From the NCBI GenBank assembly GCA_019115425.1, contig DXDO01000190.1:1-13334 (forward strand): a DNA stretch of 13,334 nt, given 5' to 3'. This DNA is from Candidatus Agathobaculum merdigallinarum (GTDB taxonomy: Bacteria; Bacillota; Clostridia; Oscillospirales; Butyricicoccaceae). Both the position numbers and the translations under genes were made by a program. The number at the start of each line of letters is the position of its first letter. Within the stretch, counting starts at the first letter, position 1. This document shows positions 1-6,144 of this stretch, piece after piece. The notes under the pieces are model-generated. The model was not told where the DNA came from. It worked only from the letters and a program-made list of their open reading frames with translations, and ran no database searches.

Positions 1-17
1 TCTTGGGAAAATCATAA

Positions 18-54
18 AACCCCGTATCCCTTGGGACACAAGGGATACGGGGTT
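18..54 (-). terminator. Strong hairpin, terminator-like on minus strand
   Basis: Perfect 15-bp arms (18-32 and 40-54) enclose a 7-nt loop. On the minus strand the stem is followed by TTTTATGATTTT, which resembles an intrinsic terminator; on plus it is followed by TTAC, so it is poor in that direction. It is not needed for rubrerythrin, which has its own terminator at 212-247. It could therefore be an attenuator for a minus-strand gene beyond the left edge, or the end of a plus-strand gene from the left. Confidence 0.55.
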
Positions 55-134
55 ACTCAAGGGAAAAAGGCTCAAGGGAAAGGGTGTTCTGAGGGTGATT
101 TGGTCTGGTTTTTCCCATGGATTTCCCTTGAGTT
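55..134. repeat. CTCAAGGGAAA repeats, two direct and one inverted
   Basis: CTCAAGGGAAA occurs at 56-66 and 71-81. Its reverse complement lies at 122-132, where the match to the first copy extends to 12 bp (55-66 against 122-133). Either upstream copy could pair with the downstream one, and CAAGGG/CCCTTG also occurs within the hairpin at 18-54, so mutually exclusive RNA structures are possible. No ORF is supported in 1-211. The function is unknown. Confidence 0.5.
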
Positions 135-211
135 TTGAAAAAATGAAATTTAGAAAACCCTTATAGCATCTGCGTTTTCAAAAATCTATTTCGTGTTCTG
201 AGTACAGAAAA

Positions 212-247
212 CCCCTTGACAATAGGGAGTTTCCTACTGTCAAGGGG
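212..247 (-). terminator. Intrinsic terminator of the Rrf2-rubrerythrin operon
   Basis: Ten-bp arms CCCCTTGACA (212-221) and TGTCAAGGGG (238-247) carry an additional inner TAGG/CCTA pairing. On the minus strand the stem is followed by TTTT. It begins 22 nt beyond the rubrerythrin stop codon, the expected place for the operon end. Confidence 0.85.
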
Positions 248-269
248 CTTAAAATGTTGCTATTTCAGA

Positions 270-812
270 TTAACCGAAGTAACGCTTCAGCAGGCCCTCG
301 AAAGCCTTGCCATGTCTGGCCTCGTCGCGAGCCATCTCATGAACGGTGTCATGGATCGCATCGAGGTTGTGCTGCTTCGCCAGCTTCGCCAGCTCGAACT
401 TGCCGGCGGTCGCGCCGTTCTCAGCGTCTACACGCATCTCGAGGTTCTTCTTGGTGGAGTCGGTGACAACCTCACCCAGCAGCTCAGCAAACTTCGCAGC
501 GTGCTCAGCTTCCTCGTAAGCAGCCTTCTCCCAGTACAGGCCGATCTCCGGATAGCCCTCGCGGTGCGCAACGCGCGCCATCGCCAGGTACATACCGACC
601 TCGGAGCATTCGCCCTCAAAGTTCATGCGCAGGCCGTCGATGATCTCCTGCGGTGCGCCCTGCGCAACGCCGACAACGTGCTCAGCCGCCCAGGTCTTTT
701 CGCCGGACTGCTCCTTGAACTTCTCCGCCGGAGCATGGCAGATCGGGCACTCAGCCGGAGCGGAATCGCCCTCATGTACATAACCACATACGGTGCAAAC
801 AAACTTCTTCAT
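270..812 (-). CDS. rbr: Reverse rubrerythrin (NADH peroxidase type)
   Basis: A 180-aa non-haem iron protein that reduces hydrogen peroxide in the cytoplasm of anaerobes. Residues 1-35 form a rubredoxin-like domain with CxxC pairs C6/C9 and C22/C25. Residues about 50-180 form the four-helix ferritin-like diiron domain, with ExxH motifs E101-H104 and E164-H167 and further Glu ligands near E66-E71. The rubredoxin domain at the N-terminus is the order of 'reverse' rubrerythrins; classical ones carry it at the C-terminus. The start is set by ATG at 810-812, preceded by an AGGAGG at 820-825; a longer in-frame reading to 878 would overlap the upstream gene and has no better site. It is the second gene of an operon, 23 nt after the Rrf2 regulator, and ends before a terminator. 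Electron donors are inferred to be NADH-linked rubredoxin reductases. Confidence 0.95.
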   Translation of the reverse strand: MKKFVCTVCGYVHEGDSAPAECPICHAPAEKFKEQSGEKTWAAEHVVGVAQGAPQEIIDGLRMNFEGECSEVGMYLAMARVAHREGYPEIGLYWEKAAYEEAEHAAKFAELLGEVVTDSTKKNLEMRVDAENGATAGKFELAKLAKQHNLDAIHDTVHEMARDEARHGKAFEGLLKRYFG

Positions 813-835
813 GATTTTTCCTCCTGAATCCTTTC

Positions 836-1246
836 TTATTTTTGCTGCGGAAGAAAGCGGTCCATCGTGATGGAGCAAAGCTGATCGCGCAGAGAGCGGT
901 TGATCTCTCCAAACACACGATGAAAATCACATTCCTTCCGGTTGCCTACACGGGTACACTGAAATTCATTGGCGAGACAATGATTGATTGCGATCGGGCC
1001 GTCAATACATTCAATAATCTCACCCAAACTGATTTCGGAAGGGGAGCGATTGAGTTCATATCCGCCTGCAACGCCTTTGTATGACTTGGTAATGCCGGAC
1101 TGCGTCAGCTTGCGCAGGATTTTAAGGGCAAAACGCAGGGTTACGCCCGCCTCTTCCGATATATCCTTCGCACACTGTTTCCCGCCAGCCAGCGCCAGGC
1201 AATAGGTCACACGAATCGCATAATCCGCCTCATGTGTGATTCTCAA
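836..1246 (-). CDS. Rrf2-family transcriptional regulator, TTG start
   Basis: A 136-aa winged-helix regulator. The N-terminal L/M-RITHEADYAIRV is the family signature, followed by the recognition-helix region (about residues 28-60) and the GGYELNRSPSEISLGEII wing and dimer segment. Three cysteines, C90, C97 and C106 (CX6CX8C), lie where IscR/NsrR-type members bind an Fe-S cluster, so the protein may sense oxidants, NO or iron status. I chose a TTG start at 1244-1246: it puts the family's conserved beginning at residue 1 and lies just after AAGGAAGG. The longer in-frame extension to 1309 would run across the promoter. It heads the operon with rubrerythrin, 23 nt away, and probably autoregulates through the dyad overlapping its own -10. 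The cluster type is not determinable from sequence. Confidence 0.9.
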   Translation of the reverse strand: MRITHEADYAIRVTYCLALAGGKQCAKDISEEAGVTLRFALKILRKLTQSGITKSYKGVAGGYELNRSPSEISLGEIIECIDGPIAINHCLANEFQCTRVGNRKECDFHRVFGEINRSLRDQLCSITMDRFLPQQK

Positions 1247-1278
1247 AGCGTTCCTTCCTTTCTTTCCTTGGAACATCT

Positions 1279-1292
1279 TAAGTATAGTCTTA
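1279..1292. promoter_or_regulatory. Dyad on the -10, candidate Rrf2 operator
   Basis: TAAG-N6-CTTA covers the -10 of the rrf2-rbr promoter, a good place for a repressor. Binding by the downstream Rrf2 protein is inferred from position only. Confidence 0.4.
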
Positions 1293-1309
1293 TTCCGCTG
1301 AAATGTCAA
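1281..1309 (-). promoter_or_regulatory. Sigma-A promoter of rrf2-rbr operon
   Basis: On the minus strand TTGACA (1304-1309), a 17-bp spacer and TATACT (1281-1286) give a near-consensus promoter. The A/T tracts immediately upstream (1310-1360) would serve as an UP element. It is 35 nt upstream of the TTG start. Confidence 0.88.
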
Positions 1310-1592
1310 TAGTTTTTTGATAAAATAAATATATAATATTATTTAGTAATTATTATCATTTATTACAATCAGTATCGAGATCGCCGCGGCGTTTTCCGTG
1401 GTATCCAACAGGGTCAGTATATCACACAACCGATCAAATGTCTATTGAATCTGCATACCTTATTGCGCCAAATCATCCCTGCAAAGCCAGACATAAATTC
1501 CCTACAAAGCAAAACCAAAACCCGCTCCCATTCATCTAATCATTGAAAGCACTCCGGCGGCCGCCAAACGCTTTCGGAAAGGAACAACCGCC
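1310..1592. other. Intergenic region between divergent operons
   Basis: The left third (1311-1370) is extremely AT-rich and reads as promoter UP element or regulator binding DNA. It has loose similarity to Fur/PerR-type GATAAT repeats but no clean palindrome. The remainder is ordinary. I could not identify a convincing promoter for the plus-strand sigma factor here; a self-recognised ECF promoter is likely but not assignable. Confidence 0.5.
1416..1444 (-). promoter_or_regulatory. Possible second, distal promoter toward rrf2
   Basis: On minus, TAGACA (1439-1444), a 17-bp spacer and TATACT (1416-1421) make a plausible promoter 135 bp upstream of the main one. It would add a leader containing the 10-bp palindrome CGCCGCGGCG (1382-1391). 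It may be coincidental. Confidence 0.35.
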
Positions 1593-2075
1593 ATGATGGA
1601 TAAAACCGAATTCACCGCCGCGGTACTGGAGGCCGAACCGACGCTCTACCGCGTAGCCAAAGCCATGCTGGGCAGCGGGCACGACTGCGCGGACGCAGCG
1701 CAGCAGGCCATCCTGCGCGCATGGGAGCAGCTCGGCACGCTGAGGAAACCCAAATACTTTAAAACCTGGCTGACGCGCATCCTCATCAACGAGTGCAGCG
1801 CCATGCTGCGCCTGCGGCAGCGGCTCGCGCCCTATGAGCCGGAACAGGCCGCAGCCATCCCCGCCCCCGCGCCGGAGGATCACAGCGACCTGTATGCCGC
1901 GCTACTCGCGCTCGACGAAAAATACCGTCTGCCGGTGGTGCTGTATTATCTGGAGGGATTCAAAACGCGCGAAATCGCGTCCATGCTCGGCGTGCCCGAG
2001 GGCACGGTCAAGACCCGCCTGCGCGCCGCGCGCGAACAACTCCGCAAAGACTTGGAAGGAGCGTGCTTTGCATGA
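1593..2075 (+). CDS. ECF-type RNA polymerase sigma factor
   Basis: A 160-aa two-domain sigma factor. Sigma-2 (about residues 12-75) contains DAAQQAILRAWEQL and the FKTWLTRILINE block that binds core polymerase and the -10. Sigma-4 (about 98-155) contains the helix-turn-helix YLEGFKTREIASMLGVPEGT with TVKTRLRAAREQL for the -35. The length and the lack of regions 1 and 3 fit the extracytoplasmic-function group. It starts with two consecutive ATG codons (1593 and 1596); a GGAAAGGA ribosome site at 1574-1581 suits either. The stop overlaps the start of the anti-sigma gene as ATGA, indicating translational coupling. It is presumed to respond to an envelope signal relayed by its partner; the regulon is unknown. 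Confidence 0.92.
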   Translation: MMDKTEFTAAVLEAEPTLYRVAKAMLGSGHDCADAAQQAILRAWEQLGTLRKPKYFKTWLTRILINECSAMLRLRQRLAPYEPEQAAAIPAPAPEDHSDLYAALLALDEKYRLPVVLYYLEGFKTREIASMLGVPEGTVKTRLRAAREQLRKDLEGACFA

Positions 2076-3121
2076 TGAACCATAACGATTTCCCGAAAAT
2101 GACCGACCATTTCGATCAGCGCGTCCGCGAGACGCTCGAAAGCCTCCCCGAGCAGCCGCAACGCGTGCGGCGCTTCCCGTTCAAGCGCGCCGTGTCGGTC
2201 GGTCTTGTCGCCGCGCTGTGTGTCGGCGGCACGGCGTTCGCGGCAAGCGATCTGCCGCAGGCAATCGGTCAGCACTTTTCGCTGCTGCTGCACGGTACGG
2301 ATGAGCAGTTGCTGAACGACTACACCGTTACGCCCGTGCCGGGCACAGTGGTGGATGAAAACGACAAATACCGGATGACGGTCGAGTCTGTGCTGTTTGA
2401 CGAGAGCGCGGGTGTAGGGCTGGTCAGCCTGCATCTGGAAAACAAGTCGGGTGACGGCGTGATGCCCTTCGGCATTGCGGAGCTGTTGCCGCAGTATCAA
2501 AACCTACCCGATGTGGTATGGAGCAATTTGTCTGAATGTTACGGCAGCGAGGACGGGCAGTACGACTTTAACGTGATGTACGATGAATACGGTTTCTGCG
2601 GCAGCCGCTTCTATCTGGATACCAGCCGCTCGACCGCAAACGACTATTATATAGAGGGTGCGTTCATCCCGAACGGCGACTACATGCTGGGCACGCCCCT
2701 GCGCTTTGTCGCACAGGAGACCGGCAAAATGCAGACGGTTTCCAGCGGCGCAAACATCGGTTATATCGCGCTCGAGGTGTCTATGACGGACTTCGAGCAG
2801 GTGCCGAGCCTGAAAAGTGCGGACGGCAGCATCACCCTGTCCCCGATCGGCCTGCGCGTGACCGCGCAGCAGCCGGGCGAAATGCTGGTCGACCGGATCG
2901 AGCGCATCGCGGTGAAAATGAAGGACGGCTCGGAGCTTGTCATCCGCGAATACGAATCCGGAGACGGGATCGGCATCGACCAGACGCTGTATGCACTGGG
3001 CTTTGGCCCTGACGCGGGCTTTGACAGCGATACGGTTGTCTACGTCCTCGCCCGCACCTTTGACCTTGCGGACGTGCAGTCGGTCATCATCAATGACACC
3101 GAGTATCCCCTCTCCGCGTGA
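2072..3121 (+). CDS. Membrane anti-sigma factor, DUF4179-like
   Basis: A 349-aa single-pass membrane protein. Residues 1-39 are a charged cytoplasmic tail (RVRETLESLPEQPQRVRRFPFKR) suited to holding the sigma factor. Residues 40-58 are one transmembrane helix (AVSVGLVAALCVGG core). The rest is a large extracytoplasmic domain rich in beta-type segments, ending in a DUF4179-type layout with ...SVIINDTEYPL. Starts are ATG 2072 (4-nt overlap with the sigma gene) or the adjacent ATG 2075. The AAGGAG at 2056-2061 is 10 nt upstream of 2072, and too close to the in-frame GTG at 2063 for that to be used. The role as anti-sigma is inferred from gene pairing and topology; the sensed signal is not visible. 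Confidence 0.82.
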   Translation: MMNHNDFPKMTDHFDQRVRETLESLPEQPQRVRRFPFKRAVSVGLVAALCVGGTAFAASDLPQAIGQHFSLLLHGTDEQLLNDYTVTPVPGTVVDENDKYRMTVESVLFDESAGVGLVSLHLENKSGDGVMPFGIAELLPQYQNLPDVVWSNLSECYGSEDGQYDFNVMYDEYGFCGSRFYLDTSRSTANDYYIEGAFIPNGDYMLGTPLRFVAQETGKMQTVSSGANIGYIALEVSMTDFEQVPSLKSADGSITLSPIGLRVTAQQPGEMLVDRIERIAVKMKDGSELVIREYESGDGIGIDQTLYALGFGPDAGFDSDTVVYVLARTFDLADVQSVIINDTEYPLSA

Positions 3122-3160
3122 CGCATGGAATAAAGTGCGCCGCACGCTCAATATGAAGGA

Positions 3161-3183
3161 GCGGTGTCGCATTGCGATGCCGC
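3161..3183. terminator. Hairpin after the sigma/anti-sigma operon
   Basis: As plus-strand RNA, ten pairs form between 3161-3170 and 3174-3183 (two are G-U wobbles) with an ATT loop, 39 nt past the anti-sigma stop. There is no U tract, so it is a weak terminator or a processing or stability hairpin. The hairpin at 3289-3329, followed by TATTTTG, may do the terminating. Confidence 0.35.
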
Positions 3184-3223
3184 GACAAAAACCTGGGGGC
3201 GTGTACCTCAGATTTTTATCAAA

Positions 3224-3374
3224 GGGCCTGTTGCAAAATAAAAGTGCAATAGCAATTTGCACAAAAAAACGGGCCCAATAAGACAAATCGCCCCTCAAAA
3301 GAAGCTGTTTTGACTTCCCTTGAGGGGCGTATTTTGTACATTATTTTGGGGACAAGCTATTTTGCAACAGGCCC
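3224..3374. mobile_element. 151-bp MITE-like element with IS6-type terminal repeats
   Basis: The ends are perfect 17-bp inverted repeats, GGGCCTGTTGCAAAATA at 3224-3240 and its complement at 3358-3374. They match the GGnnCTGTTGCAAA form known from IS6/IS26/IS1216-type ends. The 117 bp between hold no gene, but contain inverted repeats GTGCAA/TTGCAC (3244-3249, 3257-3262) and a 10-bp-armed hairpin (3289-3298, 3320-3329). The 8-bp flanks TTATCAAA and CGACAGGC do not match, so no target duplication is visible. It is probably a non-autonomous remnant or MITE; a chance inverted repeat is unlikely at this length. Confidence 0.6.
3289..3329 (+). terminator. Terminator-like hairpin inside the mini-element
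   Basis: Arms CGCCCCTCAA and TTGAGGGGCG enclose a 21-nt loop, followed on plus by TATTTTG. It could end transcription from the sigma/anti-sigma operon. Confidence 0.45.
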
Positions 3375-3379
3375 CGACA

Positions 3380-3407
3380 GGCGTTCCCAGCCTTGGCTGG
3401 CGACGCC
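3380..3407. repeat. Imperfect hairpin GGCGT/ACGCC with inner AGCC/GGCT
   Basis: Stem segments at 3380-3384 with 3403-3407 and 3389-3392 with 3395-3398, separated by an internal loop. It sits between the mini-element and the end of the CAP gene. Function is unknown. Confidence 0.3.
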
Positions 3408-3413
3408 ATCCCT

Positions 3414-3438
3414 CGATTTGGACAATATGTCCAAATCG
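3414..3438 (-). terminator. Hairpin just downstream of the CAP gene
   Basis: Perfect 11-bp arms CGATTTGGACA and TGTCCAAATCG around ATA, beginning 6 nt after the CAP stop. It lacks a U tract on minus, so it may be a stabilising 3' hairpin rather than an efficient terminator. Confidence 0.5.
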
Positions 3439-3444
3439 ACTCCT

Positions 3445-4335
3445 TTATGCGGTAAACAGCTGCGTCCAGTAGGCCGTGCCGTTGATCACCGTATACCCCA
3501 CACCGATGGTGGTGAAATTCCCATTCAGGATATTGGCGCGATGACCGGACGAGTTCATCCAGGCGTTCATAACCTGCTGCGGAGTGGACTGGCCGTAGGC
3601 GATATTCTCGCCAGCACGACGGTAAGAAACACCCGCCTCGGTCAGCGCGGTGGAAAAGGACGACCCGTTCGGACGGGTGTGCGAGAACGACTGCGCAGTC
3701 TCCTTTGCACGCACCAGCGCTGCCTGCTGCACCTTGGCATCGACTTTCAGCGCGGACAGGCCGTGCTTGGCGCGCTCCACGTTGACCAGCGCCACGACCT
3801 GCGAAGCAAAGTCGCCCTGCATAGAACCGGTATCGTCTTCCGGCTGCTGCTCCGTACCATTATCCGGCGTCTCCTCCGGACGGCTGTTGTCCGGAAGCTG
3901 AGGCGTGTTGTCTGGGGTCTCGTCGGGCTGTTCGTCCGGTGTATCCTCCGGCTGCTCGTCCGGCATTTCCTCCGGCTGTTCGTCCGGAATTTCCTCCGGC
4001 TGTTCGTCCGGCTTCTCCTCCGGCTGCTCGTCCGGCGCCTCCTCCGGCTGCTCGTCCGGCTTCTGTTCGGGGGTGGTATCCGGTGTTTCCTCAGGGATTT
4101 CTTCCGGCGTTTCCTCGGGCTTGGTTTCCGGCTTAAGGGACGGGATATCCCAGTCGGGGAAGCAGGCGGAGAAGTCGAACTTCTCCATCAGCTTCTGAAG
4201 CATCTGCTGTCTTGCCTGAGAAACGATCGAATGGGAAAGATTGATGTTTGCCGTATGGACATCCGCCGCACCTGCGGAAGCAGTAGCAGCCATAGTAACG
4301 GCCAGCGCCAGCGGCACAATTTTCTTAATCTGCAT
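3445..4335 (-). CDS. Secreted CAP/SCP-domain protein with Pro-Glu repeat linker
   Basis: A 296-aa YkwD-like exported protein. Residues 1-24 are a signal peptide (MQIKKIVPLALAVTMAATASA, cleavage near AGA-AD). Residues about 70-172 are an extended Pro/Glu/Asp linker with six PDEQPEEx octapeptides (93-140). Residues about 173-296 are a CAP domain with the pocket residues H219 (SFSHTRPNGSSF), E243 (AGENIAYG) and H265 (SSGHRANIL). Bacterial CAP proteins are extracellular; their biochemical activity is largely unsettled. The start is fixed by AGGAGG at 4345-4350, 9 nt from ATG 4333-4335; the longer in-frame reading to 4458 crosses the promoter. It is transcribed alone from its own promoter. The linker probably spans the peptidoglycan; no anchor motif is seen. 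Confidence 0.93.
   Translation of the reverse strand: MQIKKIVPLALAVTMAATASAGAADVHTANINLSHSIVSQARQQMLQKLMEKFDFSACFPDWDIPSLKPETKPEETPEEIPEETPDTTPEQKPDEQPEEAPDEQPEEKPDEQPEEIPDEQPEEMPDEQPEDTPDEQPDETPDNTPQLPDNSRPEETPDNGTEQQPEDDTGSMQGDFASQVVALVNVERAKHGLSALKVDAKVQQAALVRAKETAQSFSHTRPNGSSFSTALTEAGVSYRRAGENIAYGQSTPQQVMNAWMNSSGHRANILNGNFTTIGVGYTVINGTAYWTQLFTA
3916..4059 (-). repeat. Six 24-bp tandem repeats coding PDEQPEEx
   Basis: Six consecutive octapeptide units, PDEQPEE followed by A, K, I or M, then PDEQPEDT and PDEQPDET. The codons are nearly identical between units, which implies recent unit duplication. The repeat number could vary among strains by slippage. Confidence 0.9.
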
Positions 4336-4393
4336 GATTCTTTTCCTCCTTGGTTTTCGTGGACACAAATGGTTTGTTTTCCCCACGACCCAG

Positions 4394-4423
4394 AGTATAG
4401 CGGATTTTGTAACCGTTTTGCAA
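4394..4423 (-). promoter_or_regulatory. Promoter of the CAP gene
   Basis: On minus, TTGCAA (4418-4423), an 18-bp spacer and TATACT (4394-4399), 58 nt upstream of the CAP start codon. It is a good sigma-A type match. Confidence 0.72.
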
Positions 4424-4456
4424 TGGAAATGCCTACCGATACCGCCAACACACAGC

Positions 4457-4493
4457 AAAAACCGGCCGTAAAAGGAATTTCCCGGCCGGTTTT
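4457..4493 (-). terminator. Terminator of the LysM-GH18 gene
   Basis: A symmetric stem AAAACCGGCCG / CGGCCGGTTTT (4458-4468, 4483-4493) followed on minus by TTTTT. It begins 8 nt beyond the GH18 stop and insulates it from the CAP promoter. Its symmetry would allow bidirectional action. Confidence 0.85.
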
Positions 4494-4501
4494 CCCGATA
4501 T

Positions 4502-5779
4502 TTACGCGTATTTTTCTATATCATACAGATTATTCAGCACAAGCCAAAGCTGCGGGAAGTACCGCATAATATTCCAGATGCTCACGCCGTGCAGCTGATA
4601 TTCTCCTGCCAGCGCGAGCTTGGCACGGATCGAACGTGCGTCCTCGAACCACACCTCATGCTCCGCGCGGTCACGCCAGTAATTATAATGCGGCGACTGC
4701 GCGGTTTCGTTATACTGGATGGGCGCGCCCACCTGTATCGCCTGCTCAACCGCCTGTACATTGCCGATCGTCCGCGCGCGGGACTGCCCGCGAACGAAAG
4801 GCAGGGTCCAGTCATAGCCATAGTTTGGGATTCCCAGAAAAATTTTGTCCGGCGGAATGACCGAGGTGGCAAACCGTACGACCTGCTCCACCTTGTCGAG
4901 CGGCGCCACCGCCATTGGCTCAGAGAGCGCGTAGCCCCATTCATATGTCATGAGAAGTGCATACGCCGCTGCGTCGCCCAGCGCGCGGTAGTCATGCGCC
5001 TCGTAAAGTAGGCCGCGCTGCTCGGCCGAGGTCTTGGGCGCGAGCGCGACCAGCACGGTATAGCCGGACGGCTCGAGCCGCGCGCGCACATCGCGGACAA
5101 AGGACGCGTACGCCGCCGCGTCCTCAGGCGGGACGAACTCGAAGTCGATATCCACGCCCGCAAAGCCCTGTGCCGCGATGGTCTGCGCCAGATTTTCGAT
5201 CAGCGCGCCGCGGGCGGCGGGGTCCTGGAACAGTCGGTGGGCGCGCTCGCCGGAGAACTGTCCGTCCTCGCCCAGCGTGGTCAGCACCAGCAGCGGCCGC
5301 ACGCCATACTGCCGCGCCATGCGCGTGAGCAGGTCGGCGTTCTGCGGCAGGATGCGCCCCATGCGGTCAAACCCATAGGAAAATACGGATAAGTATGTCA
5401 GATACGGCAGGGTCTTGCGCAGCACCCGCAGGTCGATATTCGGGTAGGCGTACCCGTTGACCGCAAACGTCCCCAGCTTTGGCCCGTAGGACAGCACAAG
5501 AGACTGGCCGGGATAGATCCGGTCTGTGCCGCCAAGCTGCGGATTATTCTGCCAGAGCGCCAGAACGGTCGTGCCGTTGCGCGCGGCAATATCCCCCAGC
5601 GTGTCCCCGCGTTTGACCGTATAGGTCTGCGTGGGCTGCGGCACGACGATCGTCTGCCCGGGCGTCAGCCGGTTTGACTCATGCAGCTCGTTCTGCTGGA
5701 TCAAAAATTGCAGCGGCACCCCGTGCATCTGCGCGATCCGATAGAGCGAATCCCCCGGCTGTACGACATGTATCACCAT
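4502..5779 (-). CDS. LysM-LysM-GH18 protein, spore YaaH/SleL-like
   Basis: A 425-aa predicted peptidoglycan N-acetylglucosaminidase. LysM 1 spans residues 2-46 (HVVQPGDSLYRIA to IVVP) and LysM 2 spans 53-97 (YTVKRGDTLGDIAARNGT to LVLS). A GH18 barrel covers about 105-420, with the catalytic signature D210-I-D212-F-E214 following GFAGV; E214 is the expected acid. There is no signal peptide: LysM begins at residue 2, as in spore-coat or cortex-lytic YaaH/SleL proteins made in the mother cell. The start ATG 5777-5779 has AAAGGTGG about 7 nt upstream. It is a single gene with its own terminator. The role in spore germination is inferred from family architecture; a vegetative wall hydrolase exported by another route cannot be excluded. 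Confidence 0.9.
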   Translation of the reverse strand: MVIHVVQPGDSLYRIAQMHGVPLQFLIQQNELHESNRLTPGQTIVVPQPTQTYTVKRGDTLGDIAARNGTTVLALWQNNPQLGGTDRIYPGQSLVLSYGPKLGTFAVNGYAYPNIDLRVLRKTLPYLTYLSVFSYGFDRMGRILPQNADLLTRMARQYGVRPLLVLTTLGEDGQFSGERAHRLFQDPAARGALIENLAQTIAAQGFAGVDIDFEFVPPEDAAAYASFVRDVRARLEPSGYTVLVALAPKTSAEQRGLLYEAHDYRALGDAAAYALLMTYEWGYALSEPMAVAPLDKVEQVVRFATSVIPPDKIFLGIPNYGYDWTLPFVRGQSRARTIGNVQAVEQAIQVGAPIQYNETAQSPHYNYWRDRAEHEVWFEDARSIRAKLALAGEYQLHGVSIWNIMRYFPQLWLVLNNLYDIEKYA

Positions 5780-5956
5780 AGAAAAACCACCTTTCCCTGC
5801 AATCTATGCCGGAATAGGTGGAGGTGTGCGCCTGTGCGCCCGCCCCCGGTGTGGCACCCGTTCCGCTTACCCTGACAAAGCAGCTGGACGGCAGGAACAA
5901 CGCGTGACCTTACCTTTGAGTGCGCAGCGCGCCCTGAAGGAAGGGGTGGTGATTCG

Positions 5957-5995
5957 CAAGAGGAGGGGGAACCAAATCGGTTCCCCCTCCTCTTG
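5957..5995. repeat. Perfect 17-bp inverted repeat hairpin
   Basis: CAAGAGGAGGGGGAACC (5957-5973) and its complement (5979-5995) enclose only 5 nt. The purine/pyrimidine asymmetry of the arms is extreme. There is no U tract on either side, so it is not a classical terminator. It could be a REP-type element or a bidirectional barrier between the XRE genes and the GH18 gene. Confidence 0.7.
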
Positions 5996-6066
5996 TGTGC
6001 CTGCGGCGCATAGCCGCGAATACGCAGTAAAGCAATATGCACCATATTAAATCCGCGTTAGCGGCA

Positions 6067-6097
6067 CAGAACGGGCGCGCAATGCGCGCCCCTACAG
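6067..6097. repeat. REP-like palindrome copy a
   Basis: GGGCGCGC (6073-6080), AAT, GCGCGCCC (6084-6091), followed by CTACAG. The minus reading TGTAGGGGCGCGC is close to the CCGTAGGGCGCG core at the two XRE stop codons. Such GTAGGGGCGnGC palindromes are interspersed in many gut Firmicutes genomes, to my knowledge. Confidence 0.6.
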
Positions 6098-6109
6098 GCC
6101 ATAGATAAA

Positions 6110-6144
6110 GCAGCCGGCGCGCCGAGGTCGTCGCGCCCTACGGA
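6110..6144. repeat. REP-like palindrome copy b, overlapping XRE1 stop
   Basis: GGCGCGCC and CGCGCCCTACGGA (6132-6144) form an imperfect palindrome. The TAG stop of the first XRE gene (6138-6140) lies within CCCTACGGA, at the same place as in copy c. Confidence 0.5.

Larger units (their letters stand above)
5780..6137. other. Palindrome-rich intergenic region, no gene seen
   Basis: About 360 bp between the GH18 promoter side and the first XRE gene. I find no credible ORF with a ribosome site. It contains the long inverted repeat at 5957-5995, the small hairpin CCGC-GTTA-GCGG near 6053-6064, and REP-like palindromes from 6067 on. The GH18 promoter must lie at its left end; no sigma-A match is clear there, which fits a sporulation sigma but does not show it. 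Confidence 0.5.

Noticed and set aside
216..827. Plus-strand ORF of 203 codons opposite rubrerythrin
   Set aside because: Antisense shadow; the rubrerythrin frame has all iron ligands and a strong ribosome site.
1320..1360. PerR or Fur box upstream of rrf2-rbr
   Set aside because: The region is simply AT-rich; GATAAT-like pieces are present but no clean 15-19 bp palindrome could be made out.
3216..3382. 8-bp target-site duplication around the IS6-like element
   Set aside because: The flanks TTATCAAA and CGACAGGC do not match, so no duplication is claimed.
3916..4059. CRISPR-like array
   Set aside because: The regular 24-bp units have no unique spacers and are in-frame coding repeats of the CAP linker.
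3310..4569. Long plus-strand ORF of 419 codons with arginine/leucine repeats
   Set aside because: It is the antisense shadow of the CAP gene and its 24-bp repeats; the minus frame has signal peptide, CAP motifs, ribosome site and promoter.
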